Shown here: in pieces, positions 28,097 to 37,870 of the stretch
How the letters are laid out: every line of letters starts with the position of its first letter
Position numbering within the stretch: position 1 is the first letter of the stretch
Assembly (NCBI RefSeq): GCF_001263335.1
Contig: NZ_LGVW01000011.1
Coordinates: 1 to 64,000 of the forward strand
DNA length: 64,000 nucleotides
Origin: Dichelobacter nodosus
GTDB taxonomy: Bacteria; Pseudomonadota; Gammaproteobacteria; Cardiobacteriales; Cardiobacteriaceae
Direction: 5' to 3'
Made by a program: the position numbers and the translations under genes
The notes under the pieces: generated by a model
Told to the model about the DNA's origin: nothing
Databases searched by the model: none
The model's input: the letters and a program-made list of their open reading frames with translations, nothing else

Positions 28097-28846
28097 GTGA
28101 CGGATAAATTGTTTTATCAAAGCTACGGCGACCACGAGCGAAGTTTAGTGCTTTTGCACAGCGGCGGCATGGCAGGCGCGGAATGGTCGCCACAAATTCC
28201 AGCGTTTTCAAAACGTTATCGTGTTTTAGTGCCCGATTTATTGGGACACGGGCGCAGTTTGTTTCACGGCGAACGCTTATCGATGCAATTATTAGGAGAA
28301 GCCGTTTTGGCAATGTTAGATGCCGAAGGAATTGCAAAAGCATCGTTTTGTGGTTCATCGATGGGCGCGGCGGTGACGATGTGGTTAGCGCTGAATTATC
28401 CGCAGCGCGTGGAAAAAGCCGTTTTTTACCGCATTACTTATCACAAAAATGCCGAAACCTATGCGCAAACTAAAATGATGGCGCAGCCGGAATATTGGCA
28501 ACGATTTGGTTTACAAAAATGGTTGGAACAATTGCATGCGCCGCAGGGCGGAACTGATGCGTGGAAAACCGTTATTGGACACGTCGCGCGCGCTTTGGAT
28601 CCCGAATATTCCGATCATCATCATCGTTTGGAGGATTTCGCGCGTTTATCGATGCCGGTTTTGTTGATTGTGGGTGACCGCGATCCGGTGGCGCCGCTTG
28701 CAGAAATTTTGGAATTGTATCGAATCATTCCCGATGCTGGATTATGGGTGATACCATTTGCCACACATATTACCGCAAGCAATACTTGGCGCAGCGGTGC
28801 GTTTGCTGAAGAAGTCATTCGTTTTTTAGCGCGCCGCAGTGCTTGA
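28097..28846 (+). CDS. Alpha/beta-fold hydrolase
   Basis: The 249-residue product has the alpha/beta hydrolase layout: oxyanion HSGGMAG near residue 20, nucleophile elbow GSSMGAA (Ser at about 91), acid in VGDRDPVAP and a His in FATHIT near the end. Such enzymes include esterases and lactonases, and the substrate is not predictable. The start is a GTG at 28097 with AAGGAG upstream. It precedes fruK by about 15 bases and follows the channel gene by ten. Confidence 0.85.
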   Translation: MTDKLFYQSYGDHERSLVLLHSGGMAGAEWSPQIPAFSKRYRVLVPDLLGHGRSLFHGERLSMQLLGEAVLAMLDAEGIAKASFCGSSMGAAVTMWLALNYPQRVEKAVFYRITYHKNAETYAQTKMMAQPEYWQRFGLQKWLEQLHAPQGGTDAWKTVIGHVARALDPEYSDHHHRLEDFARLSMPVLLIVGDRDPVAPLAEILELYRIIPDAGLWVIPFATHITASNTWRSGAFAEEVIRFLARRSA

Positions 28847-28861
28847 TAAAAAGGAGAAATG

Positions 28862-29809
28862 ATGAAAGTCGTTTGTGTTACGGCGAATCCGGCAATTGAT
28901 GTGACGGTTCATGCCAATAATTGGCGGCAGGGGCGCGTTAACCGTGGACAAAAAATTGAAGAAACTGCCGGCGGCAAAGCATTAGGCGTGGCAATTAATT
29001 TACAAAATGCTGGAATGACCGCGATCGCCAGCGGTTGGTTGGGCGAAAATAATGAAAAAACGTTTATCGATACGCTGAAAAAACAAAGCGTTACCGATGC
29101 ATTTATTCGCATTCCCGCGGCAGAAACGCGCCGTTGCATCAAAATCATTGATGAAAATACCAGCGAAACGACGGATATCAATATGCCCGGCATCGAAATT
29201 CCGCGCGCGGCGCAGCAAAATTTGATCGATTATTTAGATGAAGTGGTCGATCAGCAAACGGTTTTGGTTTTTGGCGGCAGTTTACCGCCCAACGTTGCCG
29301 AAGATTTTTATGCGCAAATGACGGCAAAATTTCATGCGCGTTGTCCTTTTATTGCCGTAGATACCAGTGAAGCGGCGTTAAAAAACGTGATGCGTTCTGA
29401 AATCTTGCCGCAAGTGATTAAACCTAATCTTGATGAATTGGCGTTTTTATGCGGTCGGACGTTGCGCAATGATCCTGATATTGTTTCGGTGGGCAGATCA
29501 TTTGTTGCCCGCGGCGTAAGACTCGTGGTGATTTCTTTGGGTGCGCGCGGGGCGTGGTTTATTAATGAAACAGAAGCGTTACACGCACAACCGCCGCAGG
29601 TGAAAGTTGTGAGTACGGTGGGCGCTGGCGATGCGATGGTGGCAGGTATGGTGCGCGGCATGATTTTAGGCAGTTCGTTAAGTGATATTGCTAAAACGGC
29701 AACCGCTTATAGCGCGGCTAATGTGCAGCATTTAGGCGCTTATTTACCGGCTGCGGAAATCGTTGAGCAATTAAAAAATCAAGTAACGATTGTGCGGTTT
29801 GAAGATTGA
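28862..29809 (+). CDS. fruK: 1-phosphofructokinase-type PfkB sugar kinase
   Basis: FruK phosphorylates fructose 1-phosphate to fructose 1,6-bisphosphate. The 315-residue product has the start [12 protein letters not shown], a [10 protein letters not shown] substrate loop (usually GGKGINVA), [15 protein letters not shown], and the ATP/catalytic motif [12 protein letters not shown]. Two ATGs are adjacent; the second (28862) has better spacing from AAGGAG. The fructose permease (fruA) lies about 30 kb away rather than in an operon, so a tagatose-6-phosphate kinase-like role is an alternative. Confidence 0.82.
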   Translation: MKVVCVTANPAIDVTVHANNWRQGRVNRGQKIEETAGGKALGVAINLQNAGMTAIASGWLGENNEKTFIDTLKKQSVTDAFIRIPAAETRRCIKIIDENTSETTDINMPGIEIPRAAQQNLIDYLDEVVDQQTVLVFGGSLPPNVAEDFYAQMTAKFHARCPFIAVDTSEAALKNVMRSEILPQVIKPNLDELAFLCGRTLRNDPDIVSVGRSFVARGVRLVVISLGARGAWFINETEALHAQPPQVKVVSTVGAGDAMVAGMVRGMILGSSLSDIAKTATAYSAANVQHLGAYLPAAEIVEQLKNQVTIVRFED

Positions 29810-30378
29810 TGAATGCAGCCATTATTCGTCCGCGCGCAGGGAAAAAATTGTTGCGCTTTAATAAACCGTATGGCGTTTTGTGTCAATTTAGCGATCAACA
29901 GGGACGCAAAACGCTGAAGGATTTTGTACCCGTGGCAGATGTTTATCCGGCGGGACGTTTGGATTATGACAGCGAAGGTTTGGTTTTATTAACTGATGAT
30001 GGACGTTTGCAGGCGCGGATTGCGCAGCCGCACAGTAAATTGCCCAAAACTTATTGGGTGCAAGTGGAAGGCATGATTACTGAAAACGCTGTGCGGCAAT
30101 TGGCGGCGGGCGTGCGGTTAAAAGACGGTATGACTCAACCAGCGAGGGCACGGATATTAACCAAACCAACATTATGGGCGCGCGAGCCGCCGGTGCGGTT
30201 TCGTAAAACAATTCCAACCAGTTGGCTGGAATTAACGCTTTATGAAGGGCGCAATCGTCAGGTGCGGCGTATGACGGCGGCGGTGGGTTTTCCAACTTTG
30301 CGTTTGGTACGAGTGGCAATTGGTATGTGGCGATTAAATGATTTGGCATTGGGCGCTTATGAAGAAGTCGTTTTCTAA
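29809..30378 (+). CDS. rluE: 23S rRNA pseudouridine synthase RluE
   Basis: RluE converts U2457 of 23S rRNA to pseudouridine. The 189-residue product has no S4 domain, begins with [20 protein letters not shown], carries the catalytic Asp in [15 protein letters not shown], and ends with [20 protein letters not shown], all closely resembling E. coli RluE. The ATG at 29809 shares one base with the fruK stop. Confidence 0.88.
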   Translation: MNAAIIRPRAGKKLLRFNKPYGVLCQFSDQQGRKTLKDFVPVADVYPAGRLDYDSEGLVLLTDDGRLQARIAQPHSKLPKTYWVQVEGMITENAVRQLAAGVRLKDGMTQPARARILTKPTLWAREPPVRFRKTIPTSWLELTLYEGRNRQVRRMTAAVGFPTLRLVRVAIGMWRLNDLALGAYEEVVF

Positions 30379-30563
30379 AATAATAAGTTGAGAAAGATTA
30401 TTTTTATTTAACTTTTTGTAAATTCATTATTTTTTTATCTCTATTTTTCTTTTTCATTGAATCCTGACGACGAATAGCGAATAATCCCCTTACTTGTGTT
30501 TTTGTTGGCTTTGCCCGATTAAAAACATCTTAAATGCAGATTTATTTGTACTCGGAGAGAATA
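30379..30563 (+). promoter_or_regulatory. AT-rich leader/promoter region of trpC
   Basis: This 185-base gap between rluE and trpC is T-rich and must hold the promoter for the trpC-to-recJ run. I found no confident -35/-10 pair and no strong hairpin. A short reading frame from 30534 runs into trpC but holds no Trp codons, so a classical trp leader peptide is not supported. Confidence 0.35.
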
Positions 30564-31367
30564 ATGACAAAGATTCTTGATGATATTGTTGCTTATAAAC
30601 AACAAGAAATTGCCGCTTTAAAACAGCAAAAAACAGAAGCCTCTTTGATTGCAGAATTGGAAACGTTAACCGATGCGCCGCGTGGTTTTATGCGTGCATT
30701 GCGTGATTGTCGAGATCGCGGCGGCGTTGCCGTTGTTGCCGAAATTAAACGCGCGTCACCGAACCAAGGTTTATTGCGGGAACAGTTTATGCCGGAACTT
30801 TTAGCTCAAGAATGCGTGCAATACGGCGCCAGTTGTCTTTCCGTATTTACGGATACGCATTTTTTCTACGGCGATGTGGCTTATTTAAGCGCGGTAAAAA
30901 AGGCGGTGCCGGTGCCCGTTTTGCGCAAGGATTTTATTATTAGCCGTTATCAAATTTTGGAATCACGACTTTTAGGCGTCGATTGTATTTTATTGATTGT
31001 GGCAATTTTAACGGACGAACAATTACAGGAATTCGTTGTTTTAGCGCATGATTTGGGTATGGACGTGTTAATTGAAATCCACGATGAAAACGATTTGAAA
31101 CGGGCGCTTAATGTGCCGGTGCGGACGTTGGCAATTAACAATCGTAATCCCGAAGATTTTAATGCTTCATTGGAAAAATCGGCGCAATTGCGGCAACAAT
31201 TGCCGAAAGATTATTTTGTTATCAGCGAAAGCGGTATTAATACGCATGCTGATGTGGTGTATTTGCTCAATTGCGGGCTTGATGCCGTTTTAATTGGCGG
31301 CGCGTTGATGAGTGCTGAATTTGCTGGAGAGGCGTTACATCATTTAATTTATGGAAAAGAGGATTGA
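30564..31367 (+). CDS. trpC: Indole-3-glycerol phosphate synthase
   Basis: TrpC closes the indole ring from CdRP in tryptophan synthesis. The 267-residue product is monofunctional (no TrpF domain) and has the motifs VVAEIKRASPNQGLL, VLRKDFIISRYQILES, LAINNRNPEDF and ISESGI. The ATG at 30564 follows CGGAGAG; the in-frame ATG at 30534 gives an atypical extension. No other trp gene is adjacent; upp follows one base after the stop. Confidence 0.95.
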   Translation: MTKILDDIVAYKQQEIAALKQQKTEASLIAELETLTDAPRGFMRALRDCRDRGGVAVVAEIKRASPNQGLLREQFMPELLAQECVQYGASCLSVFTDTHFFYGDVAYLSAVKKAVPVPVLRKDFIISRYQILESRLLGVDCILLIVAILTDEQLQEFVVLAHDLGMDVLIEIHDENDLKRALNVPVRTLAINNRNPEDFNASLEKSAQLRQQLPKDYFVISESGINTHADVVYLLNCGLDAVLIGGALMSAEFAGEALHHLIYGKED

Positions 31368-31368
31368 A

Positions 31369-32001
31369 ATGGAACCGAAAGTTTATGAAATTAATCATCC
31401 ACTCGTACAACACAAATTAACCACTTTGCGCCGCAAAGAAACGCATACGATGGAATTTCGCACGATTACGCGAGAAATTGGTTTGTTGTTGGCTTATGAA
31501 GCTACGCGCGATTTTCCGCTGCAAGATTGCGAAATTGAAACGCCTTTGGAAAAAATACGTTCTAAAGAATTGCAAGGTAAAAAAACGTGTATTATTAGTA
31601 TTTTAAGAGCAGGAAATGGTTTATTAGACGGTGTTTTAGAATTATTACCGGCGGCAAAAGTAGGCTACATTGGCATGGAACGCGATGAAGTAACGCATAA
31701 ACCGCGCGCTTATTATTGCAAATTGCCCAAAGCGATGGACGAACGCATTACTTTAGTTGTTGATCCGATGTTGGCAACGGGATTTAGCGCAATTGAAAGT
31801 ATTTATAAAGTCAAAGCATTAGGCGCTATCGATATTCGTTTTTTATGTCTTTTATCAGCGCCGGAAGGTTTAAAAGCAATGCGAGAACATCACCCTGATG
31901 TACCAATTTTTACCGCCGCTATCGATCGCGAATTAGATGAAAATGCTTATATTCGTCCTGGATTAGGCGACGCGGGAGACCGTTTATATGGGACGTTATA
32001 G
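31369..32001 (+). CDS. upp: Uracil phosphoribosyltransferase
   Basis: Upp salvages uracil to UMP using PRPP. The 210-residue product has HPLVQHKLTTLRRKETHT near the start, the GTP/PRPP region and the PRPP loop VVDPMLATGFSAIESI, and ends in the expected IRPGLGDAGDRLYGT. The ATG at 31369 follows AGAGGA inside the trpC end. It overlaps the next gene by 14 bases. Confidence 0.97.
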   Translation: MEPKVYEINHPLVQHKLTTLRRKETHTMEFRTITREIGLLLAYEATRDFPLQDCEIETPLEKIRSKELQGKKTCIISILRAGNGLLDGVLELLPAAKVGYIGMERDEVTHKPRAYYCKLPKAMDERITLVVDPMLATGFSAIESIYKVKALGAIDIRFLCLLSAPEGLKAMREHHPDVPIFTAAIDRELDENAYIRPGLGDAGDRLYGTL

Positions 32002-32686
32002 TTTCTTATGCGGATTATTGTTGCTTTTCGTGGTGCCGGCGATGGCGGTGCAAAATTATCGCGCTACTTATGCGTTGCGCATTCGCGGCGTGGGCGCCGG
32101 CGAGATGAGTCATGACGTTTTTTTTACGGATTTTACTTACCGCGTTGATACCGTAGCGATGCCGGCAATTACGGCAAAAATGCTGGGTTTTGATGAAATG
32201 CGCGAATCGGTTCGCGGGCTTAGAAAACAACATGACGTTATCCCGCAAGTATATTGGCGCGAAATGGAAGGCAGCAGTAAATACCGCCTGCATTATGATT
32301 TTCACCCTGATCAACATCAAATCGAGGCGGTGATCGGTGATAACTCAAAAATGCTCGATTATGACGCACAACTTCAACCTTTAGATACTTTATCGATGAT
32401 CGTCCAATCATTATTGGATATCGAAAATAACGTGAAATCGACGGAATATACTTTAGTCAGCGACGATGAAATTAAAACCTACCAAATCGAGGAATTACCC
32501 AAGCAAAAATGGAAAGATGCTCAAGGGAATACCACTTTGATTCGGGTTTATCGCCAAACAAATGGCAGTAAGCAGACGATGGTTTATTTTGCGGAAAATC
32601 CTTTGCGATTAGTGAAATTAGAACAATTTCGCAAAGGGGAATCTCGGTTTCAAATTACTTTGACCAACTATCAAACACTCAAATGA
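31988..32686 (+). CDS. DUF3108 family periplasmic protein
   Basis: The 232-residue product has a signal peptide cleaved near PAMAVQNY. The rest is a beta-rich domain with YRATYALRIRGVGAGEM, LDTLSMIVQSLLDI and a C-terminal strand TYQIEELPKQKW. This is the DUF3108 pattern of unknown function, usually periplasmic. It overlaps upp by 14 bases and the next gene by four, so it belongs to the same transcript. No role can be given. Confidence 0.75.
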   Translation: MGRYSFLCGLLLLFVVPAMAVQNYRATYALRIRGVGAGEMSHDVFFTDFTYRVDTVAMPAITAKMLGFDEMRESVRGLRKQHDVIPQVYWREMEGSSKYRLHYDFHPDQHQIEAVIGDNSKMLDYDAQLQPLDTLSMIVQSLLDIENNVKSTEYTLVSDDEIKTYQIEELPKQKWKDAQGNTTLIRVYRQTNGSKQTMVYFAENPLRLVKLEQFRKGESRFQITLTNYQTLK

Positions 32687-33612
32687 AAACGCTTTTAATA
32701 GAATCTGTGGAACACCCTTCACTGACGCAAATTCATGACGGATTGCGTCACGCGACGGGCACCTGCGAAGTTTATACGTTAACGAGCGATCATCTGGAAA
32801 ATATGGAACGTTTTTTTCAACGTTTTATCCGTCTTGAACAATACGATCGCATCGTTTTGCAACTTTCCCAACAAATTATTTACGAACAAAGTCCTTTTTT
32901 GCGGCAACTGCCTTATATTTGTTTTTTATCGTTTAATGAAGTATTTACTTCTGCCGATCGGCACCGTTTAATGCAAAATATGAACGTGATGCCGTGGGCG
33001 CGTTTGATCAGCGATGATTTTTCAATTATCAAATGGCAAATGGAATGCGGACACGATGCGCATTGGTTAAAACCCATTTATAACCCGTCTACTTATCCGC
33101 TTCCGCGCAAACCCAGTGCGGAATTGACTTGTTATATTTACGAACCTTCCGGACGCTTTTATGAAATGCGCGGCAGACAACTTTCCGCAATGGCAATGAA
33201 AACGCTGGAAATCGCCGATGTTGGCGATGAACTCGCGTTATTAGGCAATGGTGATTTATTTGTTTGTTTGCCGGAATATATTGAAGATTCATCGCGGCTG
33301 ATTATTCGCGCGATGGCATACGGCGCCGTCGTCATTACTTTAGATCCGGGCAGTGAGCAGCGGTTGCGCTACGGTTGGCAAAATACGCGCAATTGTATTT
33401 TTGTTTCCAAAGTCGAAGAAATTATTCCCATGCTCGGCGTGTTAAGCGATCAAAAAGAAACGCGTTTGGAAATTGCCGCGGAAGCCAAAAAACACATTGA
33501 AAATTTTTATCCTTTCACCGTGGGACAAATGTTAGGCGCGGTTTTATTAAAACCGATTCGCAAAGCGGCAGATTATCCCCGTAAAACGCGAGTATTTGGT
33601 TTTGAAATTTGA
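32683..33612 (+). CDS. Glycosyltransferase-like protein of unknown function
   Basis: The 309-residue product is soluble with no signal peptide. Its second half has a GT4/GT1-like rhythm: DLFVCLPEYIEDSSRLIIRAMAYGAVVITLDPG, where an acidic-Ala-x-Gly-x-x-Val stretch resembles the nucleotide-sugar-binding end of GT-B enzymes. The N-terminal half has alternating strands and helices as in a Rossmann fold. It overlaps the DUF3108 gene by four bases. The next gene is a multi-spanning membrane protein, so the pair may act on a surface glycan. Homology is too weak for a firm call. Confidence 0.55.
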   Translation: MKTLLIESVEHPSLTQIHDGLRHATGTCEVYTLTSDHLENMERFFQRFIRLEQYDRIVLQLSQQIIYEQSPFLRQLPYICFLSFNEVFTSADRHRLMQNMNVMPWARLISDDFSIIKWQMECGHDAHWLKPIYNPSTYPLPRKPSAELTCYIYEPSGRFYEMRGRQLSAMAMKTLEIADVGDELALLGNGDLFVCLPEYIEDSSRLIIRAMAYGAVVITLDPGSEQRLRYGWQNTRNCIFVSKVEEIIPMLGVLSDQKETRLEIAAEAKKHIENFYPFTVGQMLGAVLLKPIRKAADYPRKTRVFGFEI

Positions 33613-33622
33613 ACGGATTGTG

Positions 33623-35035
33623 ATGCGACTGGCGCAGATTTTCGCCGCTGATAACCGTGGCTTTTATCTGCTCATTATGGGAATGAGTTTATGCTCATCG
33701 GGCATCGTTTGGTTTAATTACGGACAAGTTTTTGATATTTCGTCTTTGCAGCAATTATGGACGATAAAAACCGCGCCAGAAACGTGGTTTCATTATTTAT
33801 TGCGTCCTTTTGCTTTGGGCGGTGAAGCTTGGGTCGTATTCGCGATTGCGGTTTTTACGGCAATCATCATGGTGCAATTTGCCAAAATCAGCACCATGAT
33901 TGGCATCGGACACAAAGCATTATTTACCTTATTTCTCTTTTTAAATTTTTTACCAGAATTCAATCACGTACGCTTTGCCGTCACCCCGTTCTGGTTGGGA
34001 TTATCGGCTTGGTTAAGCGCGATTGGGTGCTTTTTATTTTATTATCCTGCGCGGTTTTATCGGGGATTTTGTCTTTGGGCAGGATTTTCTTGGCTGGCAG
34101 GATTTTGCGATCCGATTTTCTTTTTTTGGGCGCTGGGTTTTCCGCTGTGTTTTTTATTTTGGGCGGGCAAAAACCATCGTTGGTGGGAACTATTATGGGA
34201 GCGCGGTCGATTTTTACTCGTTTACTACGCATTAATCGCCATTGTCATTGCGCTGGTTCCGGCGTGGAGCAGCAGTTTTATCAACAGCGCGATTTTATTA
34301 TTCAACCGCATACAAAAAACGGCGATCGTCATCTCTTCATTATTCAATCGCGATAACAGCGCGGTGGTGAGTTTTATTTTAGTGATGGCTTTTATTGCGC
34401 TTGACGTCATTAAAACCGCCGGCGTACTCGTATTAATTTTAATTTGGATCAGCCACGATCGCGGCATCAGCTCGATTTTATCGCCGCAAATCAAACGTTT
34501 TTTTGGGTTATTACTCTTTTTTGCTTGGTTAACGCATACCGCGTGCGTATTTTACCGCGGCGCGTTGTTATCCAGTTTGTATTATTTATTGATATTATTG
34601 CCCATTTTATGGTTGTGCGCGGGCGGCGCGTCTTATCTGGTTCACCGTTTATTAAGTGGAAAAATGCCGCCGCAACGCGCGGTGGTAATGTGGTGGTTAT
34701 TGGTTGCGTTAGCCATTGCCAGCATGGTGCAATTTGGTCCGAGCGCCGATTATCAACGTTTGGCAGGAAATTATCTGGCGCAATTAGCACCGGAGCGCGT
34801 CTTGAGTAATTCAAAAACAGCTTTATATTACGCGCGCACAGCGCCAGACGATCAACATTTCAAAACCTTATCAGAATTTTTAACGGCGGCACATCATTAT
34901 CCGCCAGAAACATATTATATTTTCCGTCATCATCGTAACGATCCTGTGCCGGCTGTACTTTCGCAGCAAACGATTATTGCCGAATTTGCCAATCGTCACG
35001 GCGATAAAGCCTACATTTTAAAAGTAACAAAATGA
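33623..35035 (+). CDS. Multi-spanning membrane protein, possible GT-C type
   Basis: The 470-residue product has about ten hydrophobic helices, Trp- and Phe-rich (for example LLIMGMSLCSSGIVWF near the start and LYYLLILLPILWLCAGG at about 325), and a soluble C-terminal tail of about 100 residues. The size and layout resemble polytopic glycosyltransferases or O-antigen/lipid-sugar enzymes, but I see no diagnostic motif. The ATG at 33623 has CGGA just upstream; the frame continues back to a TTG at 33596. It overlaps the epmB start by four bases. Confidence 0.6.
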   Translation: MRLAQIFAADNRGFYLLIMGMSLCSSGIVWFNYGQVFDISSLQQLWTIKTAPETWFHYLLRPFALGGEAWVVFAIAVFTAIIMVQFAKISTMIGIGHKALFTLFLFLNFLPEFNHVRFAVTPFWLGLSAWLSAIGCFLFYYPARFYRGFCLWAGFSWLAGFCDPIFFFWALGFPLCFLFWAGKNHRWWELLWERGRFLLVYYALIAIVIALVPAWSSSFINSAILLFNRIQKTAIVISSLFNRDNSAVVSFILVMAFIALDVIKTAGVLVLILIWISHDRGISSILSPQIKRFFGLLLFFAWLTHTACVFYRGALLSSLYYLLILLPILWLCAGGASYLVHRLLSGKMPPQRAVVMWWLLVALAIASMVQFGPSADYQRLAGNYLAQLAPERVLSNSKTALYYARTAPDDQHFKTLSEFLTAAHHYPPETYYIFRHHRNDPVPAVLSQQTIIAEFANRHGDKAYILKVTK

Positions 35036-35997
35036 ACTCAATCGATAAAAAAACATTTGCTGCCGATGCTTGGCAGCCGCGCGTGACGCGCGATTATCCC
35101 GTTCGCATCAGTAAAACGATGAACGATCTGATTAACCACAGCGCAGCCATTGCCCGTCAATTTTTGCCATCAGAAGATGAATTAACGGTGGCGCCGGAAG
35201 AATTGCGGGATCCGATTGGTGATGAAGCGCATTCTCCAGTGGACTTTTTGGTGCATCGTTACCGTAATCGCGTGTTATGGAAAGTAACGCAAGTTTGCGC
35301 GGTGCATTGCCGTTTTTGTTTTCGTCGCGAATTAATCGGACAAAAAGGCAGCCGTCCCGATGAAGCTGCCATTCAACAAGCGCACGATTACATGCGGCAA
35401 CATCATGAAATTGAAGAAGTTATTTTAAGCGGCGGCGATCCGATGACTTTATCCGCTGAACGTTTGCGTTTATACGTGGCGCCGCTTTTGGAAATAGAAC
35501 ATATTCGCCGGATTCGCGTTCATACGCGCATGCCGATCGTTGCGCCGGAACAAATTAAGGAAGAATGGTTAACGACGTTGCAAAAAACCGGCAAACAAAT
35601 TGTTTACGTTTTGCACGTCAATCACGCCGATGAATTTAATCCCGCGTCTGATTCTTTACTGGCGCGATTGGCAACCGATCATCTTTTATTATCGCAAACC
35701 GTATTATTGCGCGGCGTTAACGATGATGCCGCAGTTTTAGCGCAATTGATGGAAGCGTTTTTAGCGCGACGCATTAAACCGTATTATTTGCATCATTTGG
35801 ATTTAGCGCGCGGCACCGGACATTTTCGCGTCACGATCGATGAAGGTCGCGCCATTTATCAACAATTACGGCAATACGTCTCTGGCATTGCATTGCCGAC
35901 GTATATCGTAGAAATTCCCGGCGGCGATGGCAAAATCGCCGTGATGACGTTAACCGCCGCAGAAAAAGCCGCATTGCACGCTGCCGGCATTAAATGA
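35032..35997 (+). CDS. epmB: EF-P--(R)-beta-lysylation protein EpmB (lysine 2,3-aminomutase-like)
   Basis: EpmB converts lysine to (R)-beta-lysine for attachment to elongation factor P by EpmA. The 321-residue radical-SAM protein has the cluster motif CAVHCRFCFRR (CxxxCxxC), ILSGGDPMTLS, and the PLP-binding Lys in IPGGDGKI near the C terminus. The length is right for EpmB and shorter than clostridial lysine aminomutases. The partner epmA is in the same window at 49502 but not linked. It overlaps both neighbours by four bases. Confidence 0.92.
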   Translation: MNSIDKKTFAADAWQPRVTRDYPVRISKTMNDLINHSAAIARQFLPSEDELTVAPEELRDPIGDEAHSPVDFLVHRYRNRVLWKVTQVCAVHCRFCFRRELIGQKGSRPDEAAIQQAHDYMRQHHEIEEVILSGGDPMTLSAERLRLYVAPLLEIEHIRRIRVHTRMPIVAPEQIKEEWLTTLQKTGKQIVYVLHVNHADEFNPASDSLLARLATDHLLLSQTVLLRGVNDDAAVLAQLMEAFLARRIKPYYLHHLDLARGTGHFRVTIDEGRAIYQQLRQYVSGIALPTYIVEIPGGDGKIAVMTLTAAEKAALHAAGIK

Positions 35998-37664
35998 AGG
36001 TTGTATCGTATCCAAAGCGTTGCGCGCCGGAGCGATTTCCAAAAGATTGGCATGCGCTGGTGCGCGCGATTTATGCCGCAAGAGTGGATAATCCCGAAGA
36101 AGTGGCAAAACCTTTGCGGGCTTTATTGCCGCCCGATAGCGTGCCGGATATTGAAAAAGCCGCGCAGCGTTTATTAACGGCGATCGTTCAGCGCGAATCG
36201 ATTTTGATTTTCGGCGATTATGACGTTGACGGTGCCACGGCTACCGCGTTATGCGTTAGCGTTATTGAGCAATTAGGCGGCAAAGTGGATTATTTTATTC
36301 CCAATCGGCAGCGGCACGGCTACGGTTTAACGGTTCGCGGTTTAAAAACTTTATCAACTTTGCCGGCGCTGGTGATAACGGTAGATAACGGCATTCGCAG
36401 TTTTGAAGCGGCAGAATGGTTGCAAGCGCATAATGTAGCGCTCGTTATCACCGATCATCATCAAACAGATACTACTTTGCCGCGCGCGCAGGCGGTGGTT
36501 AATCCCAATCGGCAGGAGCATCATTATTTGGGCAATTTATCGGGTGTGGGCGTTGCTTTTTATGTGTTATTAATGTTGCGACGGTTGTGGTACCAACAAT
36601 TCGGTAATTTCCCTGTAGATTTAAATAGTTATTTGGATTTAGTGGCTTTGGGAACGGTTGCCGATAAAGTGCCGCTGGATCGTAATAACCGCATTTTGGT
36701 TGCGCACGGCATTGCGCGCATGCGAACGGGACAAAGTAATTTAGGCATTCAAGCGTTGATTGCGGTCAGTAATCAAACACCGGAAATGATGACGACGCGC
36801 GATATTGATTTTTCACTGGCGCCGATTTTAAACGCCGTGGGCAGACTTTCAGAAATGAGCGAAGGCGTGGCGCTGTTATTGAGCGCGGATTGGCAAACGG
36901 CTTGCGATAATGCGCAATATTTGGAGCGATTTAACCGCAGCCGTAAAGCGTTAACCAATGAAATGGAGCGACAAGCCGCATTGCAAATTAATCCCGATGC
37001 CGTGATTGCGAGCGCCTATCAAGCGGATTGGCATGAAGGCATTATTGGCATTGTTGCGGCGCGATTGAGTCAAACTTTGGCGCGACCGGCGTTGGTGGCA
37101 ACACAAAGCGATGATGGTTTGGGTATTAAAGGCTCGATGCGTTCGATTGCCGGCGTTGATATTCATCGTTTATTAATTGCGGCGGTGGCGGATTTGCCTA
37201 GCGATTGTATCCAGTTCGGTGGACATGCAATGGCAGCGGGATTTACCGTGTTAAAAGAATGTTATCCGTTATTATTAACAGCGTTAAAACAACATTTTGA
37301 ACGCCAAATTGGCGCCCGCGTGCCCGAACAACCGCTTTATTTTGATGCCGAATTACCCATTGATTTATTGCAGCTTTCGTGGGCACATTTTTTGGAAAAT
37401 TTGGAACCGTGGGGCGCGGGATTTCCACCGCCGCAGTTTTGTAATCGTTTTATTGTTGCTGATTGCCGCGCGCTGGGCGCAGGGCATACGCGTTTGGTGT
37501 TACGCGAGCCGATAAACGGTCAACTTTTTGATGCCACGTGGTTTTTTCATAAAGAGGATTTGCCGTCGGGAACGGCGGTAAAAGTGGTTTATCAATTAGA
37601 AATTAACCGTTTTTTTGGCGATGAACGCTTAAATTTGTTGATCAATGCCCTTGAAATCGTTTAA
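35994..37664 (+). CDS. recJ: Single-stranded-DNA-specific exonuclease RecJ
   Basis: RecJ is the 5'-3' ssDNA exonuclease of RecF-pathway recombination and mismatch repair. The 556-residue product has the DHH-family motifs FGDYDVDGATAT, VITVDNGI, VITDHHQTD, the DHHA1 segment with GGHAMAAGF (about 405), and the C-terminal OB-like domain. Length is normal. The ATG overlaps the epmB stop. The gene converges on slyX and overlaps its end by four bases. Confidence 0.97.
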   Translation: MKVVSYPKRCAPERFPKDWHALVRAIYAARVDNPEEVAKPLRALLPPDSVPDIEKAAQRLLTAIVQRESILIFGDYDVDGATATALCVSVIEQLGGKVDYFIPNRQRHGYGLTVRGLKTLSTLPALVITVDNGIRSFEAAEWLQAHNVALVITDHHQTDTTLPRAQAVVNPNRQEHHYLGNLSGVGVAFYVLLMLRRLWYQQFGNFPVDLNSYLDLVALGTVADKVPLDRNNRILVAHGIARMRTGQSNLGIQALIAVSNQTPEMMTTRDIDFSLAPILNAVGRLSEMSEGVALLLSADWQTACDNAQYLERFNRSRKALTNEMERQAALQINPDAVIASAYQADWHEGIIGIVAARLSQTLARPALVATQSDDGLGIKGSMRSIAGVDIHRLLIAAVADLPSDCIQFGGHAMAAGFTVLKECYPLLLTALKQHFERQIGARVPEQPLYFDAELPIDLLQLSWAHFLENLEPWGAGFPPPQFCNRFIVADCRALGAGHTRLVLREPINGQLFDATWFFHKEDLPSGTAVKVVYQLEINRFFGDERLNLLINALEIV

Positions 37665-37870
37665 TAATGCGGTGGAATTTCCGCGCGGATATTGCCTAAA
37701 TGCGCATTTGATGCACAACGCAGGCGTTCTATTTCTTGGATTAACGCGCGCAATTGGACTTGTTGCGCGCTCATTTGTTGATTTAATAAAGCGACAGTAT
37801 CGTTTAGGCTGTTGATCATATCTTGCTGATATGAAAGTTTAATTTCGATATCAATTAAACGTTCTTCCAT
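37661..37870 (-). CDS. slyX: SlyX family coiled-coil protein
   Basis: The 69-residue product is a short coiled coil (IDIEIKLSYQQDMINSLNDTV at about 6-26, shown only as landmark) ending in PPHY, the typical SlyX terminus. The function is unknown. It follows the Cof-type phosphatase gene with a one-base overlap and overlaps the recJ stop from the other strand. Confidence 0.87.
   Translation of the reverse strand: MEERLIDIEIKLSYQQDMINSLNDTVALLNQQMSAQQVQLRALIQEIERLRCASNAHLGNIRAEIPPHY

Noticed and set aside
30534-30563. Possible trp leader peptide before trpC
   Set aside because: The short frame has no Trp codons and no attenuator hairpin follows; it simply reads in frame into trpC.
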